From assembly GCA_963749905.1 (NCBI GenBank), contig CAVVOF010000003.1:744001-808000 (forward strand): a stretch of DNA of 64,000 nucleotides. The letters are read 5' to 3'. Of the stretch, positions 55,478 to 64,000 are shown piece after piece (position 1 is the stretch's first letter; every line of letters begins with the position of its first letter). This DNA comes from UBA10649 sp963749905 (GTDB lineage Bacteria; Actinomycetota; Actinomycetes; S36-B12). Both the position numbers and the translations under genes were made by a program. The notes beneath the pieces were generated by a model, which was not told the DNA's origin, did no database searches, and saw only the letters and a program-made list of their open reading frames with translations.

Positions 55478-55984
55478 TCAGACGGACGAGCGGCCGGCCT
55501 GCTCGACGCGCACCGGAGGCACCTGGATCCACGGGAACCGGATCCACCGGTCCGTCGAGCGCCAGGCGAGGTCAGGCGCATAGGTGGTGCCCGGCTTCTC
55601 GTAGAGCACGGCCACGTGGACGATCGCGTCATCGGGCAGCATCGTGCGGACGAACTGCAGTGTCGCGCCGGTGTCCGCCACGTCGTCGGCGACCAGCACC
55701 CGCTTGCCCCCGAGGTCCGCGAGATACGGCAGCTCCCCGATGAGCACCGGCTCGGGCAGCGTCTCCCCCGCGTCGGTGTAGAACTCCACGTTGACGTGGC
55801 GCACGTCCTTGATGTCGAGCGCGTAGGCCAATGCAGTCGACACGAACAGGCCCCCGCGGACGACGCCGAGGACCACGTCCGGGATCCAGTTGCGGGCGAC
55901 GAGTTGCTCCGCGAGCCATCGCACGCCGAGCCCGAAGTCCTCGTAGGTCAGGATCTCCAGCTCGGACTCGGGGGGCTCGGTCAC
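55478..55984 (-). CDS. Purine phosphoribosyltransferase-like protein
   Basis: The 168-residue protein has the PRPP loop VLVADDVADTGATLQFVRTM and an N-terminal part (LTYEDFGLGVRWLAEQLVAR, GVVRGGLFVSTALAYALDIK) of the xanthine/guanine type. It probably salvages guanine, xanthine or hypoxanthine. It follows dcd after 9 bases, so the two form a nucleotide-salvage operon. Confidence 0.82.
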   Translation of the reverse strand: MTEPPESELEILTYEDFGLGVRWLAEQLVARNWIPDVVLGVVRGGLFVSTALAYALDIKDVRHVNVEFYTDAGETLPEPVLIGELPYLADLGGKRVLVADDVADTGATLQFVRTMLPDDAIVHVAVLYEKPGTTYAPDLAWRSTDRWIRFPWIQVPPVRVEQAGRSSV

Positions 55985-55993
55985 GTCGCTCTC

Positions 55994-56569
55994 TCAGATC
56001 CGGGTTCGATGGAAGTTCGCAAACGAGCGGCTCGGGGTGGGGCCGCGCTGACCCTGATAGCGGGAGCCGTACTTCTCGGACCCGTACGGGTGCTCCGCCG
56101 GACTGGACAGCCGGAACAGGCACAGTTGCCCGATCTTCATCCCCGGGTAGAGCAGGATCGGCAGAGTTGCGACGTTCGAGAGTTCCAGGGTGATGTGCCC
56201 GGAGAATCCGGGGTCGATGAACCCGGCAGTGGAGTGGGTGAGCAGGCCGAGGCGTCCGAGCGAGGACTTGCCCTCAAGCCGGCCGGCAACGTCGTCGGGC
56301 AGCGTGACCACCTCATACGTGGACCCGAGGACGAACTCGCCCGGATGCAGCACGAAGGGCTCATCGGCCTCCGGCTCGAGGAGACGGGTCAGATCGGGCT
56401 GCTCGACGCTCGGGTCGATGTGCGGGTAGCGGTGGTTCTCGAAGACGCGGAACCAGCGGTCCAGGCGCACATCGATGCTCGATGGCTGGATCAATCCCTC
56501 GTCGTAGGGCTCGACGCCGACACGGCCCGCGTCGATCTCCGCCTTTATGTCGCGATCTGAGAGCAGCAC
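55994..56569 (-). CDS. dcd: dCTP deaminase (Dcd, possibly bifunctional)
   Basis: The 191-residue protein has the trimeric dUTPase/Dcd core: LIQPSSIDVRLDRWFRVFEN, GKSSLGRLGLLTHSTAGFID (with Ser, Arg and catalytic Glu nearby), PGFSGHITLELSN and SEKYGSRYQGQRGPTPSRS. It deaminates dCTP toward dUMP for dTMP synthesis. In actinobacteria some members also cleave dUTP. GTG start, 6 bases after TAGCCT (leaderless). Confidence 0.93.
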   Translation of the reverse strand: MLLSDRDIKAEIDAGRVGVEPYDEGLIQPSSIDVRLDRWFRVFENHRYPHIDPSVEQPDLTRLLEPEADEPFVLHPGEFVLGSTYEVVTLPDDVAGRLEGKSSLGRLGLLTHSTAGFIDPGFSGHITLELSNVATLPILLYPGMKIGQLCLFRLSSPAEHPYGSEKYGSRYQGQRGPTPSRSFANFHRTRI

Positions 56570-56627
56570 GCCCCGAGGCTACCGTTTCGTCCGGCGTGAC
56601 AGGCAGGCAGCGCAGTACCTTCGGCGG

Positions 56628-58751
56628 GTGCGCCTGGCCATCCACGACCCCGGCCACCTCGCCCTGCACCGAGCGCTCCGCGCCGCCATCGCCCTCCCGC
56701 TCGGACTGGCCATCGCGCTCTACCTGATCGGTGACCTGCAGGGCGTCATCTTCACCATCTTCGGCATCGTGGGACTGCTCATCAACGCCGACTTCGCCGG
56801 CAGCGCCGGTCAGCGTCTTGCCTCGTACGCGGCCACGGGAGTCGCCGGCACCGTCGCTCTCGTCATCGGGTGGGCGATCTCACCCACAACGTGGATCGCG
56901 GTGGTCGTCACGATGGGCGTCGCCTTCCTGCTGTCGTTCCTGAACCTGCTGCGCGGCCCGATCGCGGTCGGCACCCCCGCCGTCATGCTCATCTACGTGG
57001 TGGCAGTGTCGTTGACGCCAGTTCCGGACAGCCTCCTCGCCTACCTCGCGGGCTGGTGGCTGGCGGTCGCCGTCAGCACAGTCACCGCGCTCGTCTTGCT
57101 GCCGCACAACCGTCGTGCAGACGTGCGCCGAGAGCTGGCCGCCGTGTTCGACGCCGCCGCCCGCGGGGCCGAGCGCGTCTGGCTGGCCACGCCGGCCGCC
57201 ACGCCCGAAGTCGCCTTCGCCGATCTCGAGACGGCCGTCGACCAACTGGACCGGCAGCACGGCGGGCAGCCGTTCCGCACCTGGGGCCTGACGAGACGCG
57301 ATCAGGCGCTCACCCTGCTCGTCGACATGGCCAATGACCTGAACTTCGTGTTGCGGGACACCTTCGTGCCGAGAGGCGTCTTCCTCCCTGCCGACACCCT
57401 GCCCGCCGTGCAAGAGCTGGCTCGAACGGTGGTCGCGGCCCTGGACGACCTCGCTGCCTCGGTAGCCGATCCGCGCCGGGTGCCCGACGTCGCGGGCCTC
57501 GACCGAGCGCGCACCCAGCTCACCGACGCCCTGCAGGACTGGGTGCTCAAGCAGGCGCGCGCAGGTCAGCCGATGGCGGATATCTCCACTGCGGTGGCAG
57601 GCAACCATGGGCTGCGCGTGCTGGGGCTGCTCGTGGAACAGCTCCTGCAGGTGGCGCGCAACGCGAACGGCGCACCCGCGCAGGAACTGGAGAGCAACCT
57701 GCCCGTCCCCGTGCTACAGCGGTCGACCCTGCTGCGGTCGCAGCTTCGCCTGTCGTCCCCCTGGATGAGGGGGGCACTTCGGACTGCCTTCGGGCTCGGC
57801 CTCGCAGTGCTCGTCGTGCAGCTCACCGGAGTCGACAAGGGCTTCTGGGTGCTCCTCGGGGTCATCTCGATCCTGCGCTTCGACGCCGTCGGTACGCGCA
57901 GCTTCGCGTGGCGCGCCGTGCTCGGCACGGCCGTCGGCGTCGCAGTGGGGTCGGCCCTGCTCGCCGTGGTGGGCTCGTACGAATGGGTGCTCTGGGTACT
58001 GCTGCCGATCGTCACGTTTCTGGCCGGCTGGGCCGCGGTGGTCGTGGGCTTCGCTGGCGGGCAGATGGCGTTCTCGATGCTCATCCTCATCGCGCTGGGG
58101 ATCACCGCATGGCCGCCACAGCCCGGCCTCGCCATCGTCCGTTTCGAGGATGTCGCGCTGGGTGCCGTGGTCGCCGTGGTCGTGGGCGTCCTGATGTGGC
58201 CGCGCGGAGCGGTGGGGCACCTGCGCAAGGAGGTGTCCGTCGCCATCCGCGCCGCCACCGACTACCTGGTCGCGGCCATCAGCAGCACGCTCGGTCGCCT
58301 GTCGGCCGAGGAACTCGAGCACCTCCGTCAGACCGCGATCCGCGCCGCCGAGCTCGCGGGTGAGACCTACGACGTCTCCCTGATGCAGCGCGGACCGGCC
58401 GAGGATCTGAGGCCGTGGACCCGATCGGTCGCCGCGACGTACCTGCTCATCTCCACCGGTCGCGTCGTGGCCGCTTCGGGGACGGTCGCGCCCGCCCTGC
58501 GGCAGCGTCCGGCGTTGGTCGATGCGCTGACGCAGGCCCAGTCGGAACTGCGGCAGCACTGGGATGCCGTTGCCGAGCGGGCGATTTCGCCGGCCGAGTC
58601 GTCCGAGGCGCCCACGGGTCCGGTGCCACCACCGCGCGTGGTCCCCGACGCGATCGACGACTCAGACGATGCCCGCGCCCTGATCGTCACTATCTGGACG
58701 GTCGACTGGGTGCATCATCTCGACCGACTGGAGCCGATCCCCGTGACCTGA
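56628..58751 (+). CDS. FUSC-family inner membrane protein
   Basis: The 707-residue protein has two membrane blocks: one near the N-terminus (ALRAAIALPLGLAIALYLIG, FTIFGIVGLLINADFAGSAG) and one in the C-terminal half (GALRTAFGLGLAVLVVQLTG, GFWVLLGVISILRFDAVGTR). A soluble helical part lies between them. This is the FUSC (fusaric acid resistance, AaeB-like) layout. The substrate is unknown; aromatic acids are typical. GTG start, 6 bases after TACCTT (leaderless). Confidence 0.78.
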   Translation: MRLAIHDPGHLALHRALRAAIALPLGLAIALYLIGDLQGVIFTIFGIVGLLINADFAGSAGQRLASYAATGVAGTVALVIGWAISPTTWIAVVVTMGVAFLLSFLNLLRGPIAVGTPAVMLIYVVAVSLTPVPDSLLAYLAGWWLAVAVSTVTALVLLPHNRRADVRRELAAVFDAAARGAERVWLATPAATPEVAFADLETAVDQLDRQHGGQPFRTWGLTRRDQALTLLVDMANDLNFVLRDTFVPRGVFLPADTLPAVQELARTVVAALDDLAASVADPRRVPDVAGLDRARTQLTDALQDWVLKQARAGQPMADISTAVAGNHGLRVLGLLVEQLLQVARNANGAPAQELESNLPVPVLQRSTLLRSQLRLSSPWMRGALRTAFGLGLAVLVVQLTGVDKGFWVLLGVISILRFDAVGTRSFAWRAVLGTAVGVAVGSALLAVVGSYEWVLWVLLPIVTFLAGWAAVVVGFAGGQMAFSMLILIALGITAWPPQPGLAIVRFEDVALGAVVAVVVGVLMWPRGAVGHLRKEVSVAIRAATDYLVAAISSTLGRLSAEELEHLRQTAIRAAELAGETYDVSLMQRGPAEDLRPWTRSVAATYLLISTGRVVAASGTVAPALRQRPALVDALTQAQSELRQHWDAVAERAISPAESSEAPTGPVPPPRVVPDAIDDSDDARALIVTIWTVDWVHHLDRLEPIPVT

Positions 58752-58806
58752 TCGAGGTGGGTCCGGACGTCGGGCTGTGCCTGCACTGGCATACTTGCTG
58801 CGTTCC

Positions 58807-58880
58807 GCGGGTGTAGTTCAATGGCAGAACATCAGCTTCCCAAGCTGACAGTGCGGGTTCGATTCCCGTCACCCGCTCCA
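58807..58880 (+). tRNA. tRNA-Gly (anticodon CCC), 3' CCA encoded
   Basis: The 7-bp acceptor stem GCGGGTG/CACCCGC, a D arm (GTAGTTCAATGGCAGAAC), the anticodon stem TCAGC/GCTGA with loop TTCCCAA (anticodon CCC) and the T arm GCGGG-TTCGATT-CCCGT fold normally. TCCA is at the 3' end. It reads GGG codons. Confidence 0.97.
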
Positions 58881-58942
58881 CGCGACACGAGTCGCAGACC
58901 TCCGAGCCTGCCACGTCGGCTCGCCCGTCGGCCGGGCGCCGG

Positions 58943-59809
58943 CTATGAGTCGGAAGGGGTACCGGCGAGGATCTCGTCAGCGTTGTTGACGAGGGTCGAG
59001 AAGTGTCCGCCCTCCTCGTCGATGCGCAGACTCGCATGTGGCAGTTCCTCGGCGAGGAACTCACCCCAGGCCAGTGCCGCCTGCCGGTCACGGCGACCGT
59101 GCCAGACCTGCGCGTTCGTGCTCACGTCGCGCAGGCGGAATCCCCAGTCCGCGTGGTAGAGGCCAGCCTCATGCACTATCCCTGAGACCCCCTGCCGGGC
59201 GCCTTCGGTCATCTCGGCGATGATCTCGGCAGCCACCTCAGGCTTTCGCCGGAAGAGCTCGCCGTCTGCGGGCTGCATCCGGCCCCACACGGACAGCCAA
59301 CGCTGCGGAGAGGTGACCATCTGCTTGAGCTGGTTCTTCGCCATCGGCCGGTAGAGCGCGGGCGACCTGAAGAGGACGTTCATGAGCCGGAACGCCGGGT
59401 GCAGGCCGCGATTGGGGGCGGCGGGCGGCGCGGGCGACGACACCGTCGCCACCGAGTGGACACGCTCCGGATTCGCCTGTGCGCAGGCGACGGCATGGGG
59501 GCCTCCGCCCGAGTGACCCACGACTGCGTACCCAGCGATCCCAAGTTCATCGGCAAGGCCGCCGACGTCGGCCGGCCAGTCCAGGAAGCCTCGGCCGGCC
59601 GAGAAGGTCGACGCCCCGAATCCGGGCCGGTCGGGACAGATCAAGCGGACGTTCTGTCGAGTGGCAGCGTCGGCCAGGAGTCGTCCGGCGAGACGGGAGT
59701 CGTTGCCCCCGTGGAAGAACAGGACGCTTCGGCCGTCCGGCACTCCGTACTCAGCCCAAGCCAGGGTCCGGCCATCGGGCAGGGTCATCGTCAGATCCTC
59801 AGATCGCAT
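58943..59809 (-). CDS. Alpha/beta hydrolase
   Basis: The 288-residue protein has GVPDGRSVLFFHGGNDSRLA (oxyanion HG), ICPDRPGFGAS, the nucleophile YAVVGHSGGGPHAVACAQAN (Ser in GHSGG) and a C-terminal His in IDEEGGHFSTLVNNADE. A GAGAGGGA ribosome site supports the start at 59809. The TetR gene ends 91 bases upstream, so the two may be co-transcribed. The substrate is unknown. Confidence 0.87.
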   Translation of the reverse strand: MRSEDLTMTLPDGRTLAWAEYGVPDGRSVLFFHGGNDSRLAGRLLADAATRQNVRLICPDRPGFGASTFSAGRGFLDWPADVGGLADELGIAGYAVVGHSGGGPHAVACAQANPERVHSVATVSSPAPPAAPNRGLHPAFRLMNVLFRSPALYRPMAKNQLKQMVTSPQRWLSVWGRMQPADGELFRRKPEVAAEIIAEMTEGARQGVSGIVHEAGLYHADWGFRLRDVSTNAQVWHGRRDRQAALAWGEFLAEELPHASLRIDEEGGHFSTLVNNADEILAGTPSDS

Positions 59810-59900
59810 TCGTCCCTCTCTGGCGTGCGGGCGGTGCAGGGATCGCAGGGTGCCGGGTCGATGGCTGGCTACTGCGCATCCATGGGGTGGCTCGTGGTGT

Positions 59901-60530
59901 TCATTTGGAGGGCCTGGCTCCGTGCCGCTCGAGCAAGTGCTCAATCGCACGTTCGCCCCTGACGCGACCTCGGGCGTCCTCGAGAAGCAGGTGTGTGAGG
60001 CTGACCTCCTGAAGGAACGCGTGGAGTTCGAAGAGGACCTGTTCGATGTCGGTGTCCGAGGCAAGGTCGCCCTGGTCCACAGCTGAGCTGAGGTCGTCGC
60101 GCACGAGGGAGAGGCCGGCTCGGACGTTCGTCTCGATCGAGTCTCGAAGAGGCCCCGGTTGCCGGTCGAGCTCGGCCGCCGCCGCATAGAAGAAGCAGCC
60201 TCCACTGAAGGTTCGGCCAGTGAGGTAGTCGAGCCAGCGCGCCGTGATCGCACGCAGTCGCTCTAGTCCTGGCGGTTGGTCCCCGGCGGGGCCGAGCACG
60301 ACCTCGGCGAAGATCTGCGACGCGTAGTCGATCGTCGCCAGCTGGAGCTTCTCGCGGGATCCGAAGTGTTTCACGATCCCGCTCTTCGACATCTGCAGCT
60401 GCTCGCTGAGCGCACCGAGTGTCAGTGCCTCGATACCTCGGCGACTGGCCAGGTCGGCTGCGGCCCTCAGCACGTCCGTGCGCGTCTTCGCTCCTCGGAC
60501 ACGTCGCTGATCAGTCCGGGACTCAGTCAC
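59901..60530 (-). CDS. TetR-family transcriptional regulator
   Basis: The 209-residue protein has the TetR HTH (KTRTDVLRAAADLASRRGIE, TLGALSEQLQMSKSGIVKHF, GSREKLQLATIDYA) and a TetR_C-type helical domain (GGCFFYAAAAELDRQPGPLR). It is divergent from a TM-SRPBCC gene whose promoter carries the short repeat CTTTG-A-CAAAG. Confidence 0.86.
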   Translation of the reverse strand: MTESRTDQRRVRGAKTRTDVLRAAADLASRRGIEALTLGALSEQLQMSKSGIVKHFGSREKLQLATIDYASQIFAEVVLGPAGDQPPGLERLRAITARWLDYLTGRTFSGGCFFYAAAAELDRQPGPLRDSIETNVRAGLSLVRDDLSSAVDQGDLASDTDIEQVLFELHAFLQEVSLTHLLLEDARGRVRGERAIEHLLERHGARPSK

Positions 60531-60556
60531 GGGTGCATCGTAGTTGGGTGAACGGT

Positions 60557-60588
60557 CTTTGACAAAGTGAACGATCGTGCTCTAACTT
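60557..60588 (+). promoter_or_regulatory. Promoter with operator-like repeat for the TM-SRPBCC gene
   Basis: TTGACA (60559-60564) and TAACTT (60583-60588) are 18 bases apart, and the ATG comes 6 bases after the -10. CTTTG-A-CAAAG (60557-60567) overlaps the -35, so the divergent TetR could repress it. GTGAACGGTC and GTGAACGATC form a nearby direct repeat. Confidence 0.6.
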
Positions 60589-60594
60589 TTCGCC

Positions 60595-61458
60595 ATGAAC
60601 CTGCCCAGTCTCCCCACTCTCCCCGCACTCCTACGGGCGAACGCCGCATACTCCGTGGTCACCGGTGGCCTCGCCGTCGCAGCGTCCGAGGCCGCGCCTC
60701 AGGCATTGGCCGTGCCCGCTCCGCTCCTCATCTCGCTCGGCATCGGACTCATCGCCTTCGGGGCCGGGGTCGCGTGGTTCAGCTCCGGAACGCGAGCCAC
60801 CGCAACGGCCGGACTGGCCATTGCGGGCGCGGACGCCGCCTGGGTCGTGGCGATGGTCACGTTCGTCGCGGCGTCCCGTCCGCCGGCGATCGGCGTCGTG
60901 CTCGTGGTCGTCACCACCGCGCCGGTCGCCGCGTTCGCCGTCCTGCAGGCACTCGCAGCGCTGCGCCTCCAGGATCCGGGCCTGAGGACGATCGAGGTGC
61001 AGAAGACCATCGAGGGCGCCCCCGATGCGACCTGGGCCGTGATGACCGACCACGACCTCTACGCGCGACTTGCCCCGAACCTCTCGAGAGTGGGGCCATT
61101 CGCCTCGATCCAGGGAACCGCGGAGACCGGACGCAGGTGCTGGGACATCCGCGGCCGGCACTGGGACGAGACGCTCACCTCCTGGGACCCGGGCAAAGCC
61201 TTCTCCGTGGAGGTCGATACCCGCGCCGAGAGCTATCCCTACCCGCTCGACGAGATGCGTGGCGCGTGGTCCATCGCGGAATCGGATCCTGGCAGGTCGC
61301 TCGTGACGATGCGCTTCGAGGTCCGGCCCCAACCTGGCGCGGCAGGGCGGGCGTTCGCCAGCGCACTCGCCGGTACCGGCCCGGCGATGATGCGCAAGAT
61401 CATCGCCGGCTGGGAGGCCGAAGTGACGGCCCGCAGCGAGTCCACCCGTCCATGCTGA
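60595..61458 (+). CDS. Membrane-anchored SRPBCC (polyketide cyclase-like) protein
   Basis: The 287-residue protein has about four N-terminal helices (LLISLGIGLIAFGAGVAWFS, AAWVVAMVTFVAASRPPA, VVLVVVTTAPVAAFAVLQAL) and then an SRPBCC domain (IEVQKTIEGAPDATWAVMTD, RCWDIRGRHWDETLTSWDPG, RSLVTMRFEVRPQPGAAGRA). The combination is less common than free SRPBCC proteins. It may bind a hydrophobic ligand at the membrane. Leaderless promoter. Confidence 0.72.
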   Translation: MNLPSLPTLPALLRANAAYSVVTGGLAVAASEAAPQALAVPAPLLISLGIGLIAFGAGVAWFSSGTRATATAGLAIAGADAAWVVAMVTFVAASRPPAIGVVLVVVTTAPVAAFAVLQALAALRLQDPGLRTIEVQKTIEGAPDATWAVMTDHDLYARLAPNLSRVGPFASIQGTAETGRRCWDIRGRHWDETLTSWDPGKAFSVEVDTRAESYPYPLDEMRGAWSIAESDPGRSLVTMRFEVRPQPGAAGRAFASALAGTGPAMMRKIIAGWEAEVTARSESTRPC

Positions 61459-61591
61459 CCCCGCGGCTCCGTAGACGACCTCGGCCAGATCGGCAATGAT
61501 CATGCCCTCGCCGGCGTCACCGACGACACCGCACCGCGGGACACGTCGGGACCGAGCACCCCGCGAGGCCCTGTTCGCAGAGGAGTTGCCG

Positions 61592-62302
61592 ATGTCCACC
61601 TTCGTCATCGTGCCGGGAGCCTGGGACACGCCCTCGACGGTCGAGCCAGTGATCGAACCGCTGGTGTCGGCCGGTCACGAGGTGATCGTCGTCGATCTGC
61701 CGTGTGACGTGGCTGAAGCGCCCCTCGCGCAGTATGCGGACGCGGTGCGCGCCGTTCTCCCCGAGGACCTCACGCACGTCGTGCTGGTGGGCTACTCGTT
61801 CGGAGGATTCACCGCCTCGAGGATCGCCGCGGACCACCCCGACCTCCCCGTGGTCTACGTCGCGGCGTGGATCCCGCGGGACGGGTCCTCGGTACTCGAC
61901 CTCTTCGCCGGCGGCGATCCGTTCGAGGCCGGGGAGGAGGCCGGGATCGCCGCCTTCGACGGACTGATACTCAGCGCCGGACCAGGTCTGTGCGCCCTGA
62001 ACATCGACCTGTACGTCGCGGCGGCCGCCCCCGACGAGCGCGACGCGGTGCGGGACTACCTGCAGCGGACGCAACGTCCGCAGGGCATCGCTGCGTTGCG
62101 CGAGAAGTGGCGTGGGGCACCGCCGGCTTCTCCGCGCTGCACCTACGTCCTGACGACCGCCGACACCCTGGTGCCGCCGGACACTCAGCGGGTCATGGCG
62201 GCGTCCGTCGGCGCGGCCGTCGTTGAGATCGCTGCCGACCACGGGATCTTCCGTGACCAGCCCATGCCTCTGGCCGAGCTCCTGGTCGCCGCCTCTCGCT
62301 GA
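61592..62302 (+). CDS. Alpha/beta hydrolase (HNL/esterase-like)
   Basis: The 236-residue protein has FVIVPGAWDTPSTVEPVIEP, the nucleophile HVVLVGYSFGGFTASRIAAD (Ser in GYSFGG) and a C-terminal Asp and His (TADTLVPPDTQRVMAASVGA, IAADHGIFRDQPMPLAELLV). This pattern is close to plant-like salicylate esterases and EstC-type hydrolases. An AGAGGAG ribosome site precedes the ATG. Confidence 0.85.
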   Translation: MSTFVIVPGAWDTPSTVEPVIEPLVSAGHEVIVVDLPCDVAEAPLAQYADAVRAVLPEDLTHVVLVGYSFGGFTASRIAADHPDLPVVYVAAWIPRDGSSVLDLFAGGDPFEAGEEAGIAAFDGLILSAGPGLCALNIDLYVAAAAPDERDAVRDYLQRTQRPQGIAALREKWRGAPPASPRCTYVLTTADTLVPPDTQRVMAASVGAAVVEIAADHGIFRDQPMPLAELLVAASR

Positions 62303-62338
62303 CCGCCTACGTCACTGGCGCTGCGGGCGCAGATGGCG

Positions 62339-63145
62339 TCAGGTTGCCCCGGCCGCCAGCATGAACCCCAGTGCGAGGTTGGCGGTGGCCGCAGACGCGC
62401 TGGCTCGCAGATGCCCCAGGTCGGGGTAGATGTGCGCCCTGCCGTTCTTGACTCCCGCTGCGGTCTGCTCGAACAACTCGCGCGGGTAGAAGACGTCCTT
62501 GCCGCCACCGATCACCAGGGTCGGCGCAGTGATCAGGTGCAGGCGGTCTCCGACGTCGAACGCGTCCTCGGCGTCGAGGGTCACCAGCATGTCGCTCGGA
62601 TCTGCTGGGCTCATCGAGCGCATCACGACGCGGGCCAAGGGGCGGGCAGGGCTCTGCAGGGCAGGCGGCAGCATCGCCGTCATCATCTGCGCGAACCCGC
62701 CGGCCGCGTCCCCCTCACGCGTCAGCCGAGCCAGCTCCTGCTGGATCCGGCGCCCGCCCGGCCCGAGCCGGTAGGCCGCTGAGATCACCACCAGCGCTCG
62801 GACGAGATCGGGACGATCGACCGCCAGTTGCAGGGCGACCGACCCTCCGGTGCTGGTGCCCGTGAGGAATACGGGTTCGCCGAACTCGGACTCGATCGCC
62901 GTGGCCAAGTGCCCGGCGATGTCCGACATGGACTCGCCTGGCTGCAGGCCCTGCTTGCGATTGACCACCCAGACTCGGAAGTCGCCGCACCACGGCTTCA
63001 CGCTGGACAGCGCCATCCGCCGCTCCATCCCATGCGGCACCTCGTGCTGCGACGTCAGCCCCTGCACGGCAATCACGGGCGGACCTGCACCGACCGCAAG
63101 GTAGGGAATCCCGCCAGTGAACAGTCCCGTCGATACGTGTGTCAT
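62339..63145 (-). CDS. Alpha/beta hydrolase
   Basis: The 268-residue protein has GGIPYLAVGAGPPVIAVQGL, the nucleophile VFLTGTSTGGSVALQLAVDR (Ser in GTSTGG), an Asp in TLVIGGGKDVFYPRELFEQT and a His in IYPDLGHLRASASAATANLA. It may be an esterase or dienelactone-type enzyme. The gap 63146-63254 to the next gene shows nothing notable. Confidence 0.84.
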   Translation of the reverse strand: MTHVSTGLFTGGIPYLAVGAGPPVIAVQGLTSQHEVPHGMERRMALSSVKPWCGDFRVWVVNRKQGLQPGESMSDIAGHLATAIESEFGEPVFLTGTSTGGSVALQLAVDRPDLVRALVVISAAYRLGPGGRRIQQELARLTREGDAAGGFAQMMTAMLPPALQSPARPLARVVMRSMSPADPSDMLVTLDAEDAFDVGDRLHLITAPTLVIGGGKDVFYPRELFEQTAAGVKNGRAHIYPDLGHLRASASAATANLALGFMLAAGAT

Positions 63146-63254
63146 GAGGTTCACCGTCCCTCCGTCTCTCACCCCACCATTACGCCGCAGGGCCATCCAC
63201 CGACAGGGCCGCACGTCACGTGCGAGAGCCCGTTCGGTCCCTCGGCGGCTGCGG

Positions 63255-63650
63255 TCAGTCGAGCAGCCCGGCGATGTCGTCGGGCACGTCGGCCGCGCAC
63301 TCCTGGAGGGCGGCCAGCGGCACATGCCGCAGCGCCTCCTCGTTCGTCGCCGCCAGCACCACCGGGGCAGCGACGCCCGCCTCGTAGGACTGCTGCCACC
63401 GGCTCGCGCAGACCGCCCACCGGTCCCCCGGCTGCAGCCCCGGGAAGCCGTACTCGGGCATCGGCGTCGACAGGTCGTTGCCCGTCAGTCGCTGGTGCTC
63501 GAGGAACTCGACGGTCACGACCGCGCACACGGTGTGCGAGCCGAGGTCCTCAGGCCCGGTGTTGCAGTAGCCGTCGCGGTAGAAGCCGGTCCGCGGCTCC
63601 AGGCTGCACATCTCCAGGGGCGCCCCGGTCACGCTGCGCTGCGGTTCCAT
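63255..63650 (-). CDS. DUF2237 domain protein
   Basis: The 131-residue protein starts MEPQRSVTGAPLEMCSLEPR and has GFYRDGYCNTGPEDLGSHTV, CAVVTVEFLEHQRLTGNDLS, GLQPGDRWAVCASRWQQSYE and VAAPVVLAATNEEALRHVPL, the DUF2237 pattern. Function unknown. TAGGGT lies 6 bases before the ATG (leaderless). Confidence 0.85.
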   Translation of the reverse strand: MEPQRSVTGAPLEMCSLEPRTGFYRDGYCNTGPEDLGSHTVCAVVTVEFLEHQRLTGNDLSTPMPEYGFPGLQPGDRWAVCASRWQQSYEAGVAAPVVLAATNEEALRHVPLAALQECAADVPDDIAGLLD

Positions 63651-63733
63651 ATCCGCACCCTAGGCACCGTGCGCGGCGCCCGCATCCACGATCTCCGATC
63701 ACTACCCTTGAACCGTCCGAGGCGGTGAGGCCA

Positions 63734-64000
63734 TGCGGCTGTCAGCCCTGCTCCCACCGGTCCGGTCAGTGGCAGAGGGGACGCCGCCGAGCCGAGACCG
63801 GATCCTCGACGCCGTGCGCGCATTCGCGCTCCTCGTCGTGGTCTTCGGGCACCTGCTGATGGCGGTCGTCTACTGGCCCGGTACCGGCGAGGCGCGCATC
63901 GGCAACCTGATGGCCTCCTATCCGGCCCTGCAGTACCTCACGTGGGCGCTCCAGGTGATGCCCATCTTCTTCGCCTTCGGCGGCGCGGCCAGTGTGATCG
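63734..64000 (+). CDS. Acyltransferase 3 family membrane protein, N-terminal part
   Basis: The first 89 codons show a short N-terminus, then RDRILDAVRAFALLVVVFGH (the His of the first helix) and further hydrophobic stretches ending MPIFFAFGGAASVI. This is the start of an acyltransferase 3 (OafA-like) membrane protein. The rest is beyond the window. Confidence 0.75.

Noticed and set aside
54890..56560. Plus-strand ORF of 556 codons opposite DUF2182, phosphoribosyltransferase and dcd
   Set aside because: It crosses three recognised minus-strand genes and has no motif; a shadow frame.
58807..58880. Integrated element at tRNA-Gly
   Set aside because: No integrase or repeated tRNA 3' end was seen on either side; the downstream genes look like ordinary chromosomal genes.

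Overview
This window is about 64 kb from a high-GC actinobacterium. The evidence is the heavy GC third-position bias, an HspR/HAIR-controlled dnaK operon, a CTAG-poor GC-rich coding style with many GTG starts, group III truncated haemoglobin next to a NarGHJI operon, and an EtfD-type (Rv0338c-like) membrane Fe-S oxidoreductase. I cannot name the genus. At least eighteen genes appear to be leaderless: a TANNNT -10 box sits 6 (sometimes 7) bases before the start codon.

Layout. 1-9.6 kb: partial MFS exporter, TrmH/SpoU methyltransferase, a DedA and a DUF368 membrane protein side by side (both families include undecaprenyl-phosphate translocases), pyrE, an SDR, a secreted trypsin-like protease, hydrolase, acyl-CoA dehydrogenase-like protein, aminotransferase. 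9.6-18.3 kb: monooxygenase/TetR pair, then the heat-shock operon dnaK-grpE-dnaJ-hspR-clpB (minus strand) with two HAIR boxes, then an ArsR-type regulator. 18.3-29.1 kb: a nitrate respiration block, with a Cys-rich HTH regulator, narGHJI and a truncated haemoglobin on the minus strand and two NarK-type transporters divergently on the plus strand. 29.1-35.3 kb: histidine utilisation (hutG, IclR regulator, hutU, hutI, hutH). 35.3-36.7 kb: a decayed membrane-protein gene. 36.7-38.9 kb: etfD-like. 39.0-54.6 kb: a molybdenum/CO block. It holds moaC-mogA; coxD, coxE and two unknowns on the plus strand; a long minus-strand operon coxM-coxS-coxL-coxF-coxG followed by five very small single-TM proteins; XdhC paralogues; and moaE-moaA-moaD and mocA. 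CoxL carries the AYRCSFR signature of form I (true) CO dehydrogenase. 54.6-64 kb: DUF2182 protein, dcd and a phosphoribosyltransferase, a FUSC-family protein, tRNA-Gly(CCC), several alpha/beta hydrolases, a TetR regulator, a TM-SRPBCC protein, DUF2237 and a partial acyltransferase.

How it works together. The two big molybdoenzymes (nitrate reductase and CO dehydrogenase) share molybdenum cofactor, and most of its biosynthesis genes are interleaved with cox genes. CO oxidation and ETF-linked fatty-acid oxidation would feed electrons to the quinone pool, and nitrate reductase would consume them when oxygen is short. This coupling is inferred from gene content.

Odd features. Five conserved genes (pyrE, a secreted hydrolase, clpB, dnaK, hutH) each carry exactly one extra base that breaks the frame, always next to a GCG/CGC run, which suggests one systematic sequence-error process. 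Three families of long palindromes (two copies each) and one single-copy palindrome lie at gene ends; one palindrome is fused to the 5' end of the truncated haemoglobin gene. The least explained system is the run of five tiny membrane proteins behind coxG.
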